A stretch of DNA of 64,000 bases from Acetobacter ascendens (GTDB lineage Bacteria; Pseudomonadota; Alphaproteobacteria; Acetobacterales; Acetobacteraceae). Made by a program: the position numbers and the translations under genes. Location: the NCBI RefSeq assembly GCF_001766235.1, contig NZ_CP015164.1, positions 2,073,001 through 2,137,000 of the forward strand, in the 5' to 3' direction. Every line of letters begins with the position of its first letter. Position 1 is the first letter of the stretch. Under the pieces are notes generated by a model. It made no database searches. It was not told where the DNA came from and saw nothing but the letters and a program-made list of their open reading frames with translations. Below, piece by piece: positions 35,001-43,523 of the stretch.

Positions 35001-36431
35001 ATGACGATGAGAACACTTTTCCTGCAGCCCCCGACTTTTGACGGTTTTGATGGTGGCGCAGGCTCGCGCTATCAGGCTCGGCGCGAAATCAAGTCCTTTT
35101 GGTATCCGACATGGCTGGCCCAGCCCGCAGCAATGGTTGAAGGCAGCCGCCTGATTGATGCCCCGCCCGCAGGCATCGGCATGGAACCGATTCTGGAAGA
35201 CGTTAAAAACCGCGATCTGGTCATTCTGCACACCTCCACCCCATCCTTTGCAAAGGATGTAGAAGTGGCGCAGATGCTTAAAGACGTGAACCCCAACCTG
35301 AAAATCGGGATGGTGGGTGCAAAGGTTGCCGTTCAGCCAGAAGAAAGCCTGCTGAAAGGCGCGCCGATTGATTTTGTGGCCCGCAATGAATTTGATTACA
35401 CAATCAAGGAAATTGCCGAAGGCCGTGACTTCAAGGACGTAGACGGCATTACATGGCGCAACAAGGATGGTGAAATTATTGCCAACCGTGACCGCGCCAT
35501 GATTGAAGACATGGACAGCCTGCCCTTCGTAACCGAAGTGTACAAGCGGGACCTGCGCATTGAGGACTACTTTATTGGGTACCTCATGCACCCCTACATT
35601 TCCATCTACACGGGCCGTGGCTGTAAATCTCGTTGCACATTCTGCCTGTGGCCGCAGACAGTGGGGGGCCATCGCTACCGCACACGCAGCCCGCAGCACG
35701 TTGCGGCTGAAATCCGTCTGGCCAAGCAGTACTTCCCGCAGGTGAAAGAGTTCTTCTTTGACGATGACACCTTCACCGATGATCTGCCCCGTGCAGAAGC
35801 CATTGCGCGTGAACTGGGTAAGCTGGGTGTAACGTGGTCCTGTAACGCAAAGGCCAATGTGCCGCGCGAAACATTGAAAGTGCTGCGTGACAACGGCCTG
35901 CGCCTGCTTCTGGTTGGGTATGAAAGCGGCAACCAGCAGATCCTTCATAACATCAAGAAGGGTATGCGCGTTGAAGTGGCGCGTGAGTTCACCAAGAACT
36001 GCCACGAGCTTGGTATTAAAATCCACGGCACCTTCATTCTGGGCCTGCCGGGTGAAACCAAGGAAACCATTCAGGAAACCATCCGCTTCGCGCAGGAAAT
36101 CAACCCGCACACGTTGCAGGTTTCCTTGGCTGCACCGTATCCGGGCACGGCTCTGCACAAGCAGGCCACGGAAAACGGCTGGCTGGATGAAAACAACGCA
36201 GAACTGCTGGATGATAACGGCGTGCAGATTGCACCGCTGCATTACCCGCACCTGTCCCACACGGAAATCTTCAACAGCGTGGAAGACTTCTACAAGAAGT
36301 TCTATTTCCGCGCGCCCAAGATTGCCTCCATCCTGGGTGAAATGGTGCGTTCTCCGCAGATGATGAAGCGCCGCCTGCGTGAAGGCGTGGAATTCTTCCA
36401 GTTCCTTAAGAACCGTAAGGACGCTGCGTAA
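35001..36431 (+). CDS. hpnJ: HpnJ, radical SAM enzyme of hopanoid cyclitol-ether formation
   Basis: A 476-residue B12-binding-type radical SAM protein. The N-terminal 160 or so residues form a cobalamin-binding-like domain (LVILHTSTPSFAKDVEVAQML). The cluster motif is GRGCKSRCTFCLWPQ near residue 207, followed by the TIM-barrel elements FFDDDTFTDD and LLLVGYESGNQQIL. It is reported to contract the glucosamine group of bacteriohopanetetrol into the cyclitol ether. A long antisense frame overlaps it but looks like a codon-usage shadow. Confidence 0.93.
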   Translation: MTMRTLFLQPPTFDGFDGGAGSRYQARREIKSFWYPTWLAQPAAMVEGSRLIDAPPAGIGMEPILEDVKNRDLVILHTSTPSFAKDVEVAQMLKDVNPNLKIGMVGAKVAVQPEESLLKGAPIDFVARNEFDYTIKEIAEGRDFKDVDGITWRNKDGEIIANRDRAMIEDMDSLPFVTEVYKRDLRIEDYFIGYLMHPYISIYTGRGCKSRCTFCLWPQTVGGHRYRTRSPQHVAAEIRLAKQYFPQVKEFFFDDDTFTDDLPRAEAIARELGKLGVTWSCNAKANVPRETLKVLRDNGLRLLLVGYESGNQQILHNIKKGMRVEVAREFTKNCHELGIKIHGTFILGLPGETKETIQETIRFAQEINPHTLQVSLAAPYPGTALHKQATENGWLDENNAELLDDNGVQIAPLHYPHLSHTEIFNSVEDFYKKFYFRAPKIASILGEMVRSPQMMKRRLREGVEFFQFLKNRKDAA

Positions 36432-36530
36432 CCTACGCATGCCACATGGGCGGGGGCAAAATGCCTCTGCCCATGACATGTGCCCCCTGCCGGTGCTAGA
36501 TACAGCCGGAGCAAGATCAGGGGTTCTGTT

Positions 36531-37418
36531 ATGAAACGCGCCATTATCTCTGCCGATGATTTCGGCATGTCTGTTGAAGTGAATGAGGCAATCGAGCTTG
36601 CCCATCGCAATGGCCTGCTTTCAACAGCCAGCCTCATGGTTGCGGGTGAGGCTGTGGATGACGCCATAGAACGCGCCAAACGCCTGCCTACCCTAAATGT
36701 TGGCCTGCACCTTGTGGTGATAGAAGGCCCTGCTGTTCTGCCCCACACCAGCCTGCCACTTATTACCCAGCCCGATGGATGGTTTTCATCCTCTCAATTT
36801 GGCTTAGGGGTTGATTACTTTTTCCGCCCTGAAGGACGGAGAGAACTGGAAGCCGAAATTACCGCCCAGTTTGAAGCCTTCCGCCGCACCGGCTTGCGGC
36901 TAGACCACGCCAATGCCCACAAACATATGCACCTGCACCCCACAGTGGGGCACCTGCTTGTAACTATTGGCAAACGCTATGGGCTGAATGCCGTGCGTGT
37001 ACCGTTGGAACCGCCCGAACCCCTTTACGCCGCAGGCACCTATACAGATACGCTGGGTGATGCTGCCCTCCGCCGCTGGACAAGCCTTTTGCGCCATCAA
37101 GCCCATGCCGCTGGCATGAAAACAAATGACTGGTGCTTTGGGCTGGCATGGAGCGGCCACATGACAACAGACCGCGTGGCCGCACTGGCCGCGCATCTGC
37201 CCGAAGGTGTTTCTGAAATCTACTTCCACCCTGCCACACATAAAAACGCCCTGCTGAAAAGGCTGATGCCAACTTATGAGCAGGAAGCCGAGTTCAAAGC
37301 TTTGTGTTCTCCCGGCTTTCGGGCCGGGCTGGAACATGCCCATGCGCAGCTTTGCGGCTGGCAGGATTTAAAGATGCCGCAGGACAATGTACCACCTGTT
37401 GCAAAATTACCGTTATAA
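36531..37418 (+). CDS. hpnK: HpnK, hopanoid-associated YdjC-type deacetylase
   Basis: A 295-residue carbohydrate deacetylase of the YdjC family. It is reported to remove the acetyl group from GlcNAc-bacteriohopanetetrol before HpnJ acts. The metal-binding start AIISADDFGMSVEVNEAI, the LNVGLHLVVIEG segment, HANAHKHMHLHPTV and the C-terminal EIYFHPATHKN supply the Asp and His ligands. The ATG at 36531 was chosen because the family begins MKR at that point. It closes the hpnI-hpnJ-hpnK series, the full set for the head group. Confidence 0.93.
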   Translation: MKRAIISADDFGMSVEVNEAIELAHRNGLLSTASLMVAGEAVDDAIERAKRLPTLNVGLHLVVIEGPAVLPHTSLPLITQPDGWFSSSQFGLGVDYFFRPEGRRELEAEITAQFEAFRRTGLRLDHANAHKHMHLHPTVGHLLVTIGKRYGLNAVRVPLEPPEPLYAAGTYTDTLGDAALRRWTSLLRHQAHAAGMKTNDWCFGLAWSGHMTTDRVAALAAHLPEGVSEIYFHPATHKNALLKRLMPTYEQEAEFKALCSPGFRAGLEHAHAQLCGWQDLKMPQDNVPPVAKLPL

Positions 37419-37790
37419 CAAAAAATACATCCTGATATTGGCTTTTATTTCATTACTCCTGTGATTTAGGAAATATTATTACAAATACCAACTTGACCAC
37501 ACAGATTGCTTCTGTTTGTGATGAGGGGCCAACAACCAAAAACAACAATAATGGTTTGTCCCATGTCTTTCATCTTAAGCTCTCGTGCTTTGCGTTCATC
37601 CGCTGCCTTTGCGCTAAAAGGTGAATTGTCCACCTATCTGCGCTGGCCCACCATGCTGCCTTAAACAGACAGGCAGGCTCTGCGGAGCTTTTTCCTTACC
37701 AGCATTGTGGTCAACATTTCCGACACTCATGATTTTGCGGAAAGCGGAATGACTTTTTTAAAAACATGCCGCCATAAAGCGGAGCATGAT
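37419..37790. other. AT-rich intergenic region before the porin gene, with a 33-codon frame
   Basis: The 372 bases between hpnK and the porin are AT-rich in the first half. A short open frame ATG 37563 to TAA 37664 would encode 33 residues (begins MSFILSSRALRSSAAFALKG, ends LP), but there is no clear ribosome-binding site. It could be a leader peptide, a remnant or chance. I see no riboswitch or tRNA. Confidence 0.35.
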
Positions 37791-39494
37791 ATGCCCGGGC
37801 GTGCATTTTCTACCGCCCTTTCTGCGCTGTTTGCAGGTTGCGCGGCTGTTGTATGGCCTGTTGGCGCACACAATGCGGCACAGGCGCAAAGCACCACCAC
37901 ATCTCCGCTTACGGCCCAAACCGCCGTAGCGCCTGTATCCGATGCCATTATTACGCCGGGGAATAACAAGGTACACGCCGCCCCGGCAAAGGCGGCTCGC
38001 CCACTGGATGCAGAATCCCTCGGCCCGGACCTTAACGCCATCCGTCGGCCACCCAACACACCTATTCCCTCCAGCGGTGTGCCTGTTCTGCCGTTTCCCG
38101 GTATGGCCACCATGAGCGTGCAGCCTGTTGGGCCATCGGGAGATGCCTCGGCCTTTCATAAGGTGGAACTGGATTCCATTCTGTCCACAGAAGGCCCTTC
38201 CCGCATATTGCCCCCCAATCTGGATGCGCTGCGAGAAACGGATCTGAACGATCCGTACTACGTACCCACGGCAGGGTCTGGCGCGCTTATTCCGCAGCTT
38301 GGCCCGTTCCGAAACCGGCTGCGTGAAAAAGGCTTTACCTTTTCCTTCACCTATAAAGGAGAAGCCAATGGCCTGTTTGCCGGTGGCCGACCGGGGGAAA
38401 AAGGCACCAGCTACGTGCACGAACTCACCCTTCAGACCATTTTTGATCTGGGCAAAATGGACCCCAGACTAGGCGGGTGGTCTGTGCATACACTGGTGAT
38501 GGAACGTGCCGGTAAGGCTATTCAGGGCCCACGTGTGGGCGAATCCTATGTTGGCTTGCAGGAAGTGTATTCTCTTTCCGGCAACGTAGTGGCCCACTTG
38601 GTGGACCTGTATGCTGAAAAGAAATTCCGCAACAATACGCTGGATGTTATTTTCGGGCGTATGTCGCTTACCCATGTGTTTGCCACATCGCCTTTGCTCT
38701 GCTCGTTCATGGTCACCTGTTCTGCACCTGTGGCCATCAAACAGAATCCGGGCATGAGCGTGTATCCAAAAGCCACATGGGGCGCACGTATTCGCTTCCG
38801 CCCTACATGGGATACGGCCATCCAAATTGGCGCGTATTCTGTGGGCGCACTGAACGAAAACCCCTCTGGTTGGGCTTGGGGGGCGGAACATGCCACCGGT
38901 ATTTCCCTGCCGATTGAATTTACGTGGCAGCCCTTTTTAACGCGCAACCGCCTACCGGGGCATTACGTACTGGGCTACGCGCATGACACCACGCGCTATG
39001 CCGATAAAATTGGCTCGGCCCTGCCTAGTGCTGTTGCCGCACAGGTGCCCGGCGCACGCTCTGCCCCGTCTGACATGTTCTGGCTGGAAGCGGACCAGAT
39101 GGTGTACCGCCTTGGTGGGCGTAATATGATGGCCGGTGGCTACCTGATGGGTGGCTACATCCACGTTACCCCGCGCGCAGTAAATGTGTCTGACCAGTTA
39201 TATGGCGGCATTTCCCTTGTGGGGGTGATTCCCTCCCGCATGACAGACCGTCTGGGCATGATGTTTTCATGGTACAAAGTTAGCAACCGGCGGCGGCAAA
39301 GCGAACAACTTGCGCTGGATGGCGGATACGACCTGCCAAGTGGTGTGTACGGCGTGCAGCATTCGTCTGACGTGATTGAGGCCTATTACGGCATTGATGC
39401 CCTGCCCGGCCTGCTGGTGCAGCCCGGATTCCAGTATATGATTCACCCCGGTGAAACGCACAAAATCCGCAATGCGCGGCATGATGGGCCTTAA
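37791..39494 (+). CDS. OprB-family carbohydrate-selective porin (3' end apparently frameshifted)
   Basis: A 567-residue outer-membrane porin of the OprB family. After the signal peptide (MPGRAFSTALSALFAGCAAV, ending AQA) comes a Pro/Ala-rich stretch of about 100 residues, then the barrel: LREKGFTFSFTYKGEANGL, HTLVMERAGKAIQG, GRMSLTHVFATSPLLCSF. GGAG lies 6 bases before ATG 37791; starts at 37749 and 37707 are possible. The frame ends RNARHDGP at 39494, which is not an outer-membrane terminus. In the next frame the DNA encodes GMMGLKVIANL and stops at 39513, which resembles the expected last strand of OprB. A one-base change near 39475-39480 would restore it. Confidence 0.85.
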   Translation: MPGRAFSTALSALFAGCAAVVWPVGAHNAAQAQSTTTSPLTAQTAVAPVSDAIITPGNNKVHAAPAKAARPLDAESLGPDLNAIRRPPNTPIPSSGVPVLPFPGMATMSVQPVGPSGDASAFHKVELDSILSTEGPSRILPPNLDALRETDLNDPYYVPTAGSGALIPQLGPFRNRLREKGFTFSFTYKGEANGLFAGGRPGEKGTSYVHELTLQTIFDLGKMDPRLGGWSVHTLVMERAGKAIQGPRVGESYVGLQEVYSLSGNVVAHLVDLYAEKKFRNNTLDVIFGRMSLTHVFATSPLLCSFMVTCSAPVAIKQNPGMSVYPKATWGARIRFRPTWDTAIQIGAYSVGALNENPSGWAWGAEHATGISLPIEFTWQPFLTRNRLPGHYVLGYAHDTTRYADKIGSALPSAVAAQVPGARSAPSDMFWLEADQMVYRLGGRNMMAGGYLMGGYIHVTPRAVNVSDQLYGGISLVGVIPSRMTDRLGMMFSWYKVSNRRRQSEQLALDGGYDLPSGVYGVQHSSDVIEAYYGIDALPGLLVQPGFQYMIHPGETHKIRNARHDGP

Positions 39495-39619
39495 GGTTAT
39501 TGCCAACCTCTAGCAGGTTTTGTCCATCCGTATGCAGTCTGCCCTAGTCAGGGCGGGCTGCCTCTGCTAGTCAGCCTGTCGAACGTTTAACCTACGCGAC
39601 TGGCCTGCTGCATACCGGC

Positions 39620-39850
39620 ATGACTGATACGCCCGAAAACACATCTTCCGGCACCCGCCTTTCCTCTAAAGCGGAAGCTGCCCGCGCCGAGCGCATGGCC
39701 CGGCAGGCTGCGGCGCTGCGTGCAAACTTGCGCCGCCGCAAGGAACAGGCACGTACCCGGCAGGACTCAACAGATTCTGCCACCCCCACCAGTTCTGAAC
39801 CCGGCGCACAAAACCGCCACCCTACCGGAGAAGACAAGACATGCCCGTGA
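39620..39850 (+). CDS. Small basic protein upstream of dcd
   Basis: A 76-residue charged protein. The central helix [34 protein letters not shown] is Ala/Arg-rich; the rest is Ser/Thr/Pro-rich and disordered. Similar small proteins sit before dcd and murA in related alphaproteobacteria as I recall them. Its end overlaps the start of dcd by 10 bases. Function unknown; nucleic-acid binding is possible from the charge. Confidence 0.62.
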   Translation: MTDTPENTSSGTRLSSKAEAARAERMARQAAALRANLRRRKEQARTRQDSTDSATPTSSEPGAQNRHPTGEDKTCP

Positions 39851-40395
39851 TGCCAGATACATGGATCCGCCAGATGGCTCAGGACCACGGCATGATTGAA
39901 CCGTTTGTGGAAAACCAGAAGCGCGAAGGCGTTATTTCCTACGGTCTTTCCTCCTACGGGTATGATGCCCGTGTGGCGGATGATTTCCGTATTTTTACGG
40001 ATGTAAACAACGCCATTGTGGACCCCAAAAACTTCAGCCCGGATGGCTTTGTTTCCCGCCGGGCCGATGTATGCATTATTCCGCCCAATAGCTTTGTGCT
40101 GGCACATACTATTGAATACTTCCGTATCCCGCGTGATGTACTGGTGGTGTGCTTAGGCAAATCCACCTATGCGCGCTGCGGTATTATCGTCAACGTCACC
40201 CCTTTAGAGCCAGAATGGGAAGGACAGGTGACGATCGAGATCAGCAACACCACACCGTTGCCCGCACGCATTTATGCCAATGAGGGCATCTGCCAGTTCC
40301 TGTTCTTTAAGGGTGAAAGCCCGTGTGAAGTGAGCTACGCAGACCGTGCCGGTAAGTATATGGGCCAGCGTGGCGTTGCCACCCCGCGGATGTAA
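39841..40395 (+). CDS. dcd: dCTP deaminase
   Basis: A 184-residue enzyme that deaminates dCTP to dUTP for thymidylate synthesis. The family segments are present: [61 protein letters not shown] with the catalytic Glu, and [18 protein letters not shown]. Length equals the usual 184-188. murA starts 8 bases downstream, so dcd and murA form one operon. Confidence 0.96.
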   Translation: MPVMPDTWIRQMAQDHGMIEPFVENQKREGVISYGLSSYGYDARVADDFRIFTDVNNAIVDPKNFSPDGFVSRRADVCIIPPNSFVLAHTIEYFRIPRDVLVVCLGKSTYARCGIIVNVTPLEPEWEGQVTIEISNTTPLPARIYANEGICQFLFFKGESPCEVSYADRAGKYMGQRGVATPRM

Positions 40396-40403
40396 GAAAG
40401 ACC

Positions 40404-41666
40404 ATGGATCGTTTCATCATCCGGGGCGGACGCCCCCTGCACGGCGAAATTACCATTGGCGGCGCCAAGAACGCAGGCCTGAAACTGTTGGTAGCCGGGC
40501 TGCTGACATCTGAACGGCTGGTACTTTCCAACGTGCCGCGTATTGCCGATATTGGCACCATGCGCGCCCTGCTGCGCCAGCATGGGTTGGAAGTGGAAGA
40601 CGTAAACGGTGATGGCTCTACCATTTCCGTTGGCGGTGACATTACCAATACCGAAGCACCGTATGACATAGTTTCCAAAATGCGTGCTTCCATTTTGGTG
40701 CTCGGCCCGCTGTTGGCCCGCTGCCATGAAGCCCGCGTTTCCCTCCCCGGTGGGTGCGCCATTGGCACGCGCCCGGTGGATATGCACCTGAAGGGGCTGG
40801 AAACTCTGGGTGCGGAAATTACGCTGGAAAACGGCTATATTCACGCCCGTGCCCCCAAGGGGCTTAAAGGCGAGCGGGTTATTCTGCCATTTGCCTCTGT
40901 TGGGGCTACAGAAAACATCATGATGGCCGCCACCCTTGCCAAAGGGCGCACGGAAATTGTGAATGCCGCGCGTGAGCCGGAAATGGTGGATCTGGCCAAC
41001 TGCCTGAACGCCATGGGCGCACGTATTTCCGGCGCTGGCACCGGTACCATTACCATTGAGGGTGTAGAAGCCCTGCACGGTGCCCACCACCGCATTATGC
41101 CAGACCGTATTGAATGCGGCACCTATGCCTGCGCCGCCGCCATTACGGGTGGTGACTTGCGCCTGATTGATGGGCATGTGGATCATCTGGGGGCTGTGGT
41201 GCGCGCGCTGGAAGAAACCGGCGTGGAAGTAACGCAGGAAGGCAATGTTATGCGTGTGCGCCGCACCGGTGCACTGCGTGGCATTGATATCATGACGGAA
41301 CCCTACCCCGGCTTCCCCACAGATATGCAGGCCCAGTTTATGGCGCTGCTTTCTGTAGCCGAAGGGGCCTCCATGATTACGGAAACCATTTTTGAAAACC
41401 GTTTCATGCATGTGCCAGAGCTTAACCGCATGGGCGCACGCATTAACGTGCATGGATCTTCCGCCATTATCCGGGGGGTGCACAGCCTTTCTGGCGCACC
41501 TGTTATGGCGACAGATTTGCGGGCATCTTTCTCTCTCATTCTGGCAGGACTTGCCGCGCATGGGGAAACCATCCTTAGACGCGTGTATCACCTAGACCGG
41601 GGGTATGAGGCTGTGGAACGCAAACTGGCAGCCTGTGGCGCGCAGATTGAGCGCGTGCGGGACTAA
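40404..41666 (+). CDS. murA: UDP-N-acetylglucosamine 1-carboxyvinyltransferase
   Basis: A 420-residue cytoplasmic enzyme that transfers enolpyruvate from PEP to UDP-GlcNAc, the first committed step of peptidoglycan synthesis. It has [20 protein letters not shown] at the start (conserved Lys), the active-site loop [20 protein letters not shown] with the fosfomycin-target cysteine, [19 protein letters not shown] and the C-terminal [18 protein letters not shown]. Length 420 is normal. Confidence 0.97.
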   Translation: MDRFIIRGGRPLHGEITIGGAKNAGLKLLVAGLLTSERLVLSNVPRIADIGTMRALLRQHGLEVEDVNGDGSTISVGGDITNTEAPYDIVSKMRASILVLGPLLARCHEARVSLPGGCAIGTRPVDMHLKGLETLGAEITLENGYIHARAPKGLKGERVILPFASVGATENIMMAATLAKGRTEIVNAAREPEMVDLANCLNAMGARISGAGTGTITIEGVEALHGAHHRIMPDRIECGTYACAAAITGGDLRLIDGHVDHLGAVVRALEETGVEVTQEGNVMRVRRTGALRGIDIMTEPYPGFPTDMQAQFMALLSVAEGASMITETIFENRFMHVPELNRMGARINVHGSSAIIRGVHSLSGAPVMATDLRASFSLILAGLAAHGETILRRVYHLDRGYEAVERKLAACGAQIERVRD

Positions 41667-41690
41667 AACCTGCTAACAGCAGAGCGTTTT

Positions 41691-41728
41691 AAAAACGGGT
41701 GGCGGCAGCAATGCTTCCACCCGTTTTT
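41691..41728. terminator. Bidirectional terminator between murA and the DMT permease
   Basis: AAAAACGGGTGG pairs with CCACCCGTTTTT around a 14-base loop, with A and T runs at both ends. It serves two convergent genes. Confidence 0.92.
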
Positions 41729-41732
41729 GTAT

Positions 41733-42737
41733 TCAGGCTTCGGGCGCGGTTTCCTCGCTTACAGCAAAGCCAATCAGGCCGCCCATAACGGCAATTAGGC
41801 CCACGTAATCTGCCATTCCTAATGAAACACTGCCCAGCAGCAGGGCTTCCCCCGCCAATGTAAAACCCACTTCTCCCGCTTGTGTGGCATCCACAGCAGC
41901 AATCAGATACGGATCTGATGAAAGATTGCGGGCATAGGTAAACAGTGGCGTAGCCAAACAACCTGCAAACAGCGCAATAAGACCCGTAGATGTTATCTGC
42001 CCCATATCTGGCAATGGGGGGTGCACCAATAACAAAAGCCCCGCAAAAAACGGCAGAGCGCCGAGTGTCATCAACAAAACAGCAGCTAATGGGTCTCGCA
42101 GCACTGCGGCGTGTGGGCCCGCCTGATGCCGAAAGCGATTAAGCAACTGGTTGCCAATAGGGTAACAAAACGCCGCCACCAGCAATGGTACCACACCAGA
42201 GGCAATTTGTGCCAATGGCACACCAGCTTCCAGCCGCCCTGCATTTAGAATAACGATACCAGCAAAAATCAGCACCAGAAACGCCACACCGCGTAAGGGC
42301 ACCTTGCCACCAAAGGCCCATAGCACCACAGGTGTGGCCAGAATGGTGCTTTGCCACGTGGCCGCAACTATCCAGCCGGGCGCATGATTGGCCGCAAAGC
42401 AGCAACACGCGTAAAAGACACCATATCCGATGCCTCCTGCCACCAGCCAGAAGCGCAGCTTTTGCCAAAACAGGTGCCAGATTGCCGCCACCCAGCGCGG
42501 ACCTTTGGCAACAAAGCCCCACGCTAACAGCAGAAAAGCGGTTTCAATATACCGGAGTGCAGCACTCCACACCCAGTCCCCACCATGCAGGCTGATAGAC
42601 CGATTGAGTACAAAAGTAACAGAAAACAGCGCCGAAGCCACCAACCCCAGCCCAATAAGGCGGGGTGCCCCTGTGCCACCATGCCGTACATCTGCGCCTG
42701 CCAAAATGGGCGCTACCGCTGTGTTTTTATCCGCCAT
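41733..42737 (-). CDS. DMT superfamily permease (multidrug resistance efflux/EamA-like)
   Basis: A 334-residue inner-membrane protein with about ten helices in two halves, of the drug/metabolite transporter type: LGLVASALFSVTFVLNRSIS, then FWLVAGGIGYGVFYACCCFAA, and a C-terminal AGEVGFTLAGEALLLGSVSL. The ATG at 42737 is preferred to the upstream GTG at 42770. It stands alone between two terminators. The substrate cannot be read from the sequence. Confidence 0.82.
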   Translation of the reverse strand: MADKNTAVAPILAGADVRHGGTGAPRLIGLGLVASALFSVTFVLNRSISLHGGDWVWSAALRYIETAFLLLAWGFVAKGPRWVAAIWHLFWQKLRFWLVAGGIGYGVFYACCCFAANHAPGWIVAATWQSTILATPVVLWAFGGKVPLRGVAFLVLIFAGIVILNAGRLEAGVPLAQIASGVVPLLVAAFCYPIGNQLLNRFRHQAGPHAAVLRDPLAAVLLMTLGALPFFAGLLLLVHPPLPDMGQITSTGLIALFAGCLATPLFTYARNLSSDPYLIAAVDATQAGEVGFTLAGEALLLGSVSLGMADYVGLIAVMGGLIGFAVSEETAPEA

Positions 42738-42862
42738 ATCTGCGCCACCCGTTTTATAACCACACAGCACTCTTCAACCATGAGCAGACCAGAACCTGCC
42801 CTTATATTCTGTGCGATGTGTTAACGAATAATACAAGAGCGCAATGATGAGCCTTTGCATAC

Positions 42863-42901
42863 AAAAAAGCCGGAGCAGGCGAATACCCGCTCCGGCTTTT
42901 T
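42863..42901. terminator. Terminator hairpin after lutC
   Basis: AAAAAGCCGGAGC pairs with GCTCCGGCTTTTT around a 12-base loop. It lies 32 bases beyond the lutC stop on the minus strand. Confidence 0.9.
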
Positions 42902-42932
42902 AAGAAATGCTGTTTTTTCCGGTCGGTAGGAT

Positions 42933-43523
42933 TCACTCTTCCCACCATACAGAAAGCGTGCGCACGCCCTGCGCCCCACGCACCAGAACACCCTGAATAT
43001 CAGCCGTGGCGGAAGGCCCGCTCATCAGCACACCATAATTGGCGGTGTGGAATTCGGGGCGGTCCATATAGGCCGTGTGCATGTTTGCGGTCAGATTCTT
43101 GGGGGAAAGAATGACCACAATATGCTGCGTCAGATGCGCTGCGGAGTTCAGGTTATTCAACTGCGCTTCGCTCAGATAGATAGAGCCCATTTCAGCAATA
43201 CCGAAAGGTGAGCGCACCACCAGCACATCCACAGAGGCCGCCTGCTGTGGGGAATCCAGATCTTCAATCCGGATTGTGCCTTCAAAATCCGGCACAGCAG
43301 AGCAGATGATCTTAGAATCCGGAAAAGTGCGGGCAATGGCTGTTGCCAGCGTATCGTTTTCCTGCCGTTCCAGAACCTGGCCGCCAATAATTTGCAGGCT
43401 GTTTTCAAAACGTGCCTTACCTGCATCCATATCCCCTAGCTTGGCAACGGGGGGCAGCGGATGGGCGTTGGGGTCTGGGCGGTTATCCCGCAAACGGCTT
43501 AAGATGGCATCACGCGAGCTCAT
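42933..43523 (-). CDS. lutC: Lactate utilisation protein C (LUD domain)
   Basis: A 196-residue LUD-domain protein, third component of the LutABC complex that oxidises L-lactate to pyruvate. The core has DVLVVRSPFGIAEMGSIYLSE and ANYGVLMSGPSATADIQGVLVRGAQGVRTL near the end. The ATG at 43523 overlaps the stop of lutB by 4 bases (ATGA). A GTG or ATG further upstream would overlap lutB more and lacks conserved residues. Confidence 0.92.
   Translation of the reverse strand: MSSRDAILSRLRDNRPDPNAHPLPPVAKLGDMDAGKARFENSLQIIGGQVLERQENDTLATAIARTFPDSKIICSAVPDFEGTIRIEDLDSPQQAASVDVLVVRSPFGIAEMGSIYLSEAQLNNLNSAAHLTQHIVVILSPKNLTANMHTAYMDRPEFHTANYGVLMSGPSATADIQGVLVRGAQGVRTLSVWWEE

Noticed and set aside
34986-36605. 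539-residue open frame antisense to hpnJ
   Set aside because: It mirrors hpnJ codon for codon, has no family motifs, and lacks a ribosome-binding site; GC-biased third positions readily create such frames.
39504-39619. Intergenic hairpins after the porin gene as an sRNA
   Set aside because: Short stems (for example GCCCTAGTCAGGGC) are present, but there is no promoter-terminator pair to define a transcript.
40335-41591. 418-residue open frame antisense to murA
   Set aside because: Shadow of murA; translation is His/Gly/Asn-rich without domain features.
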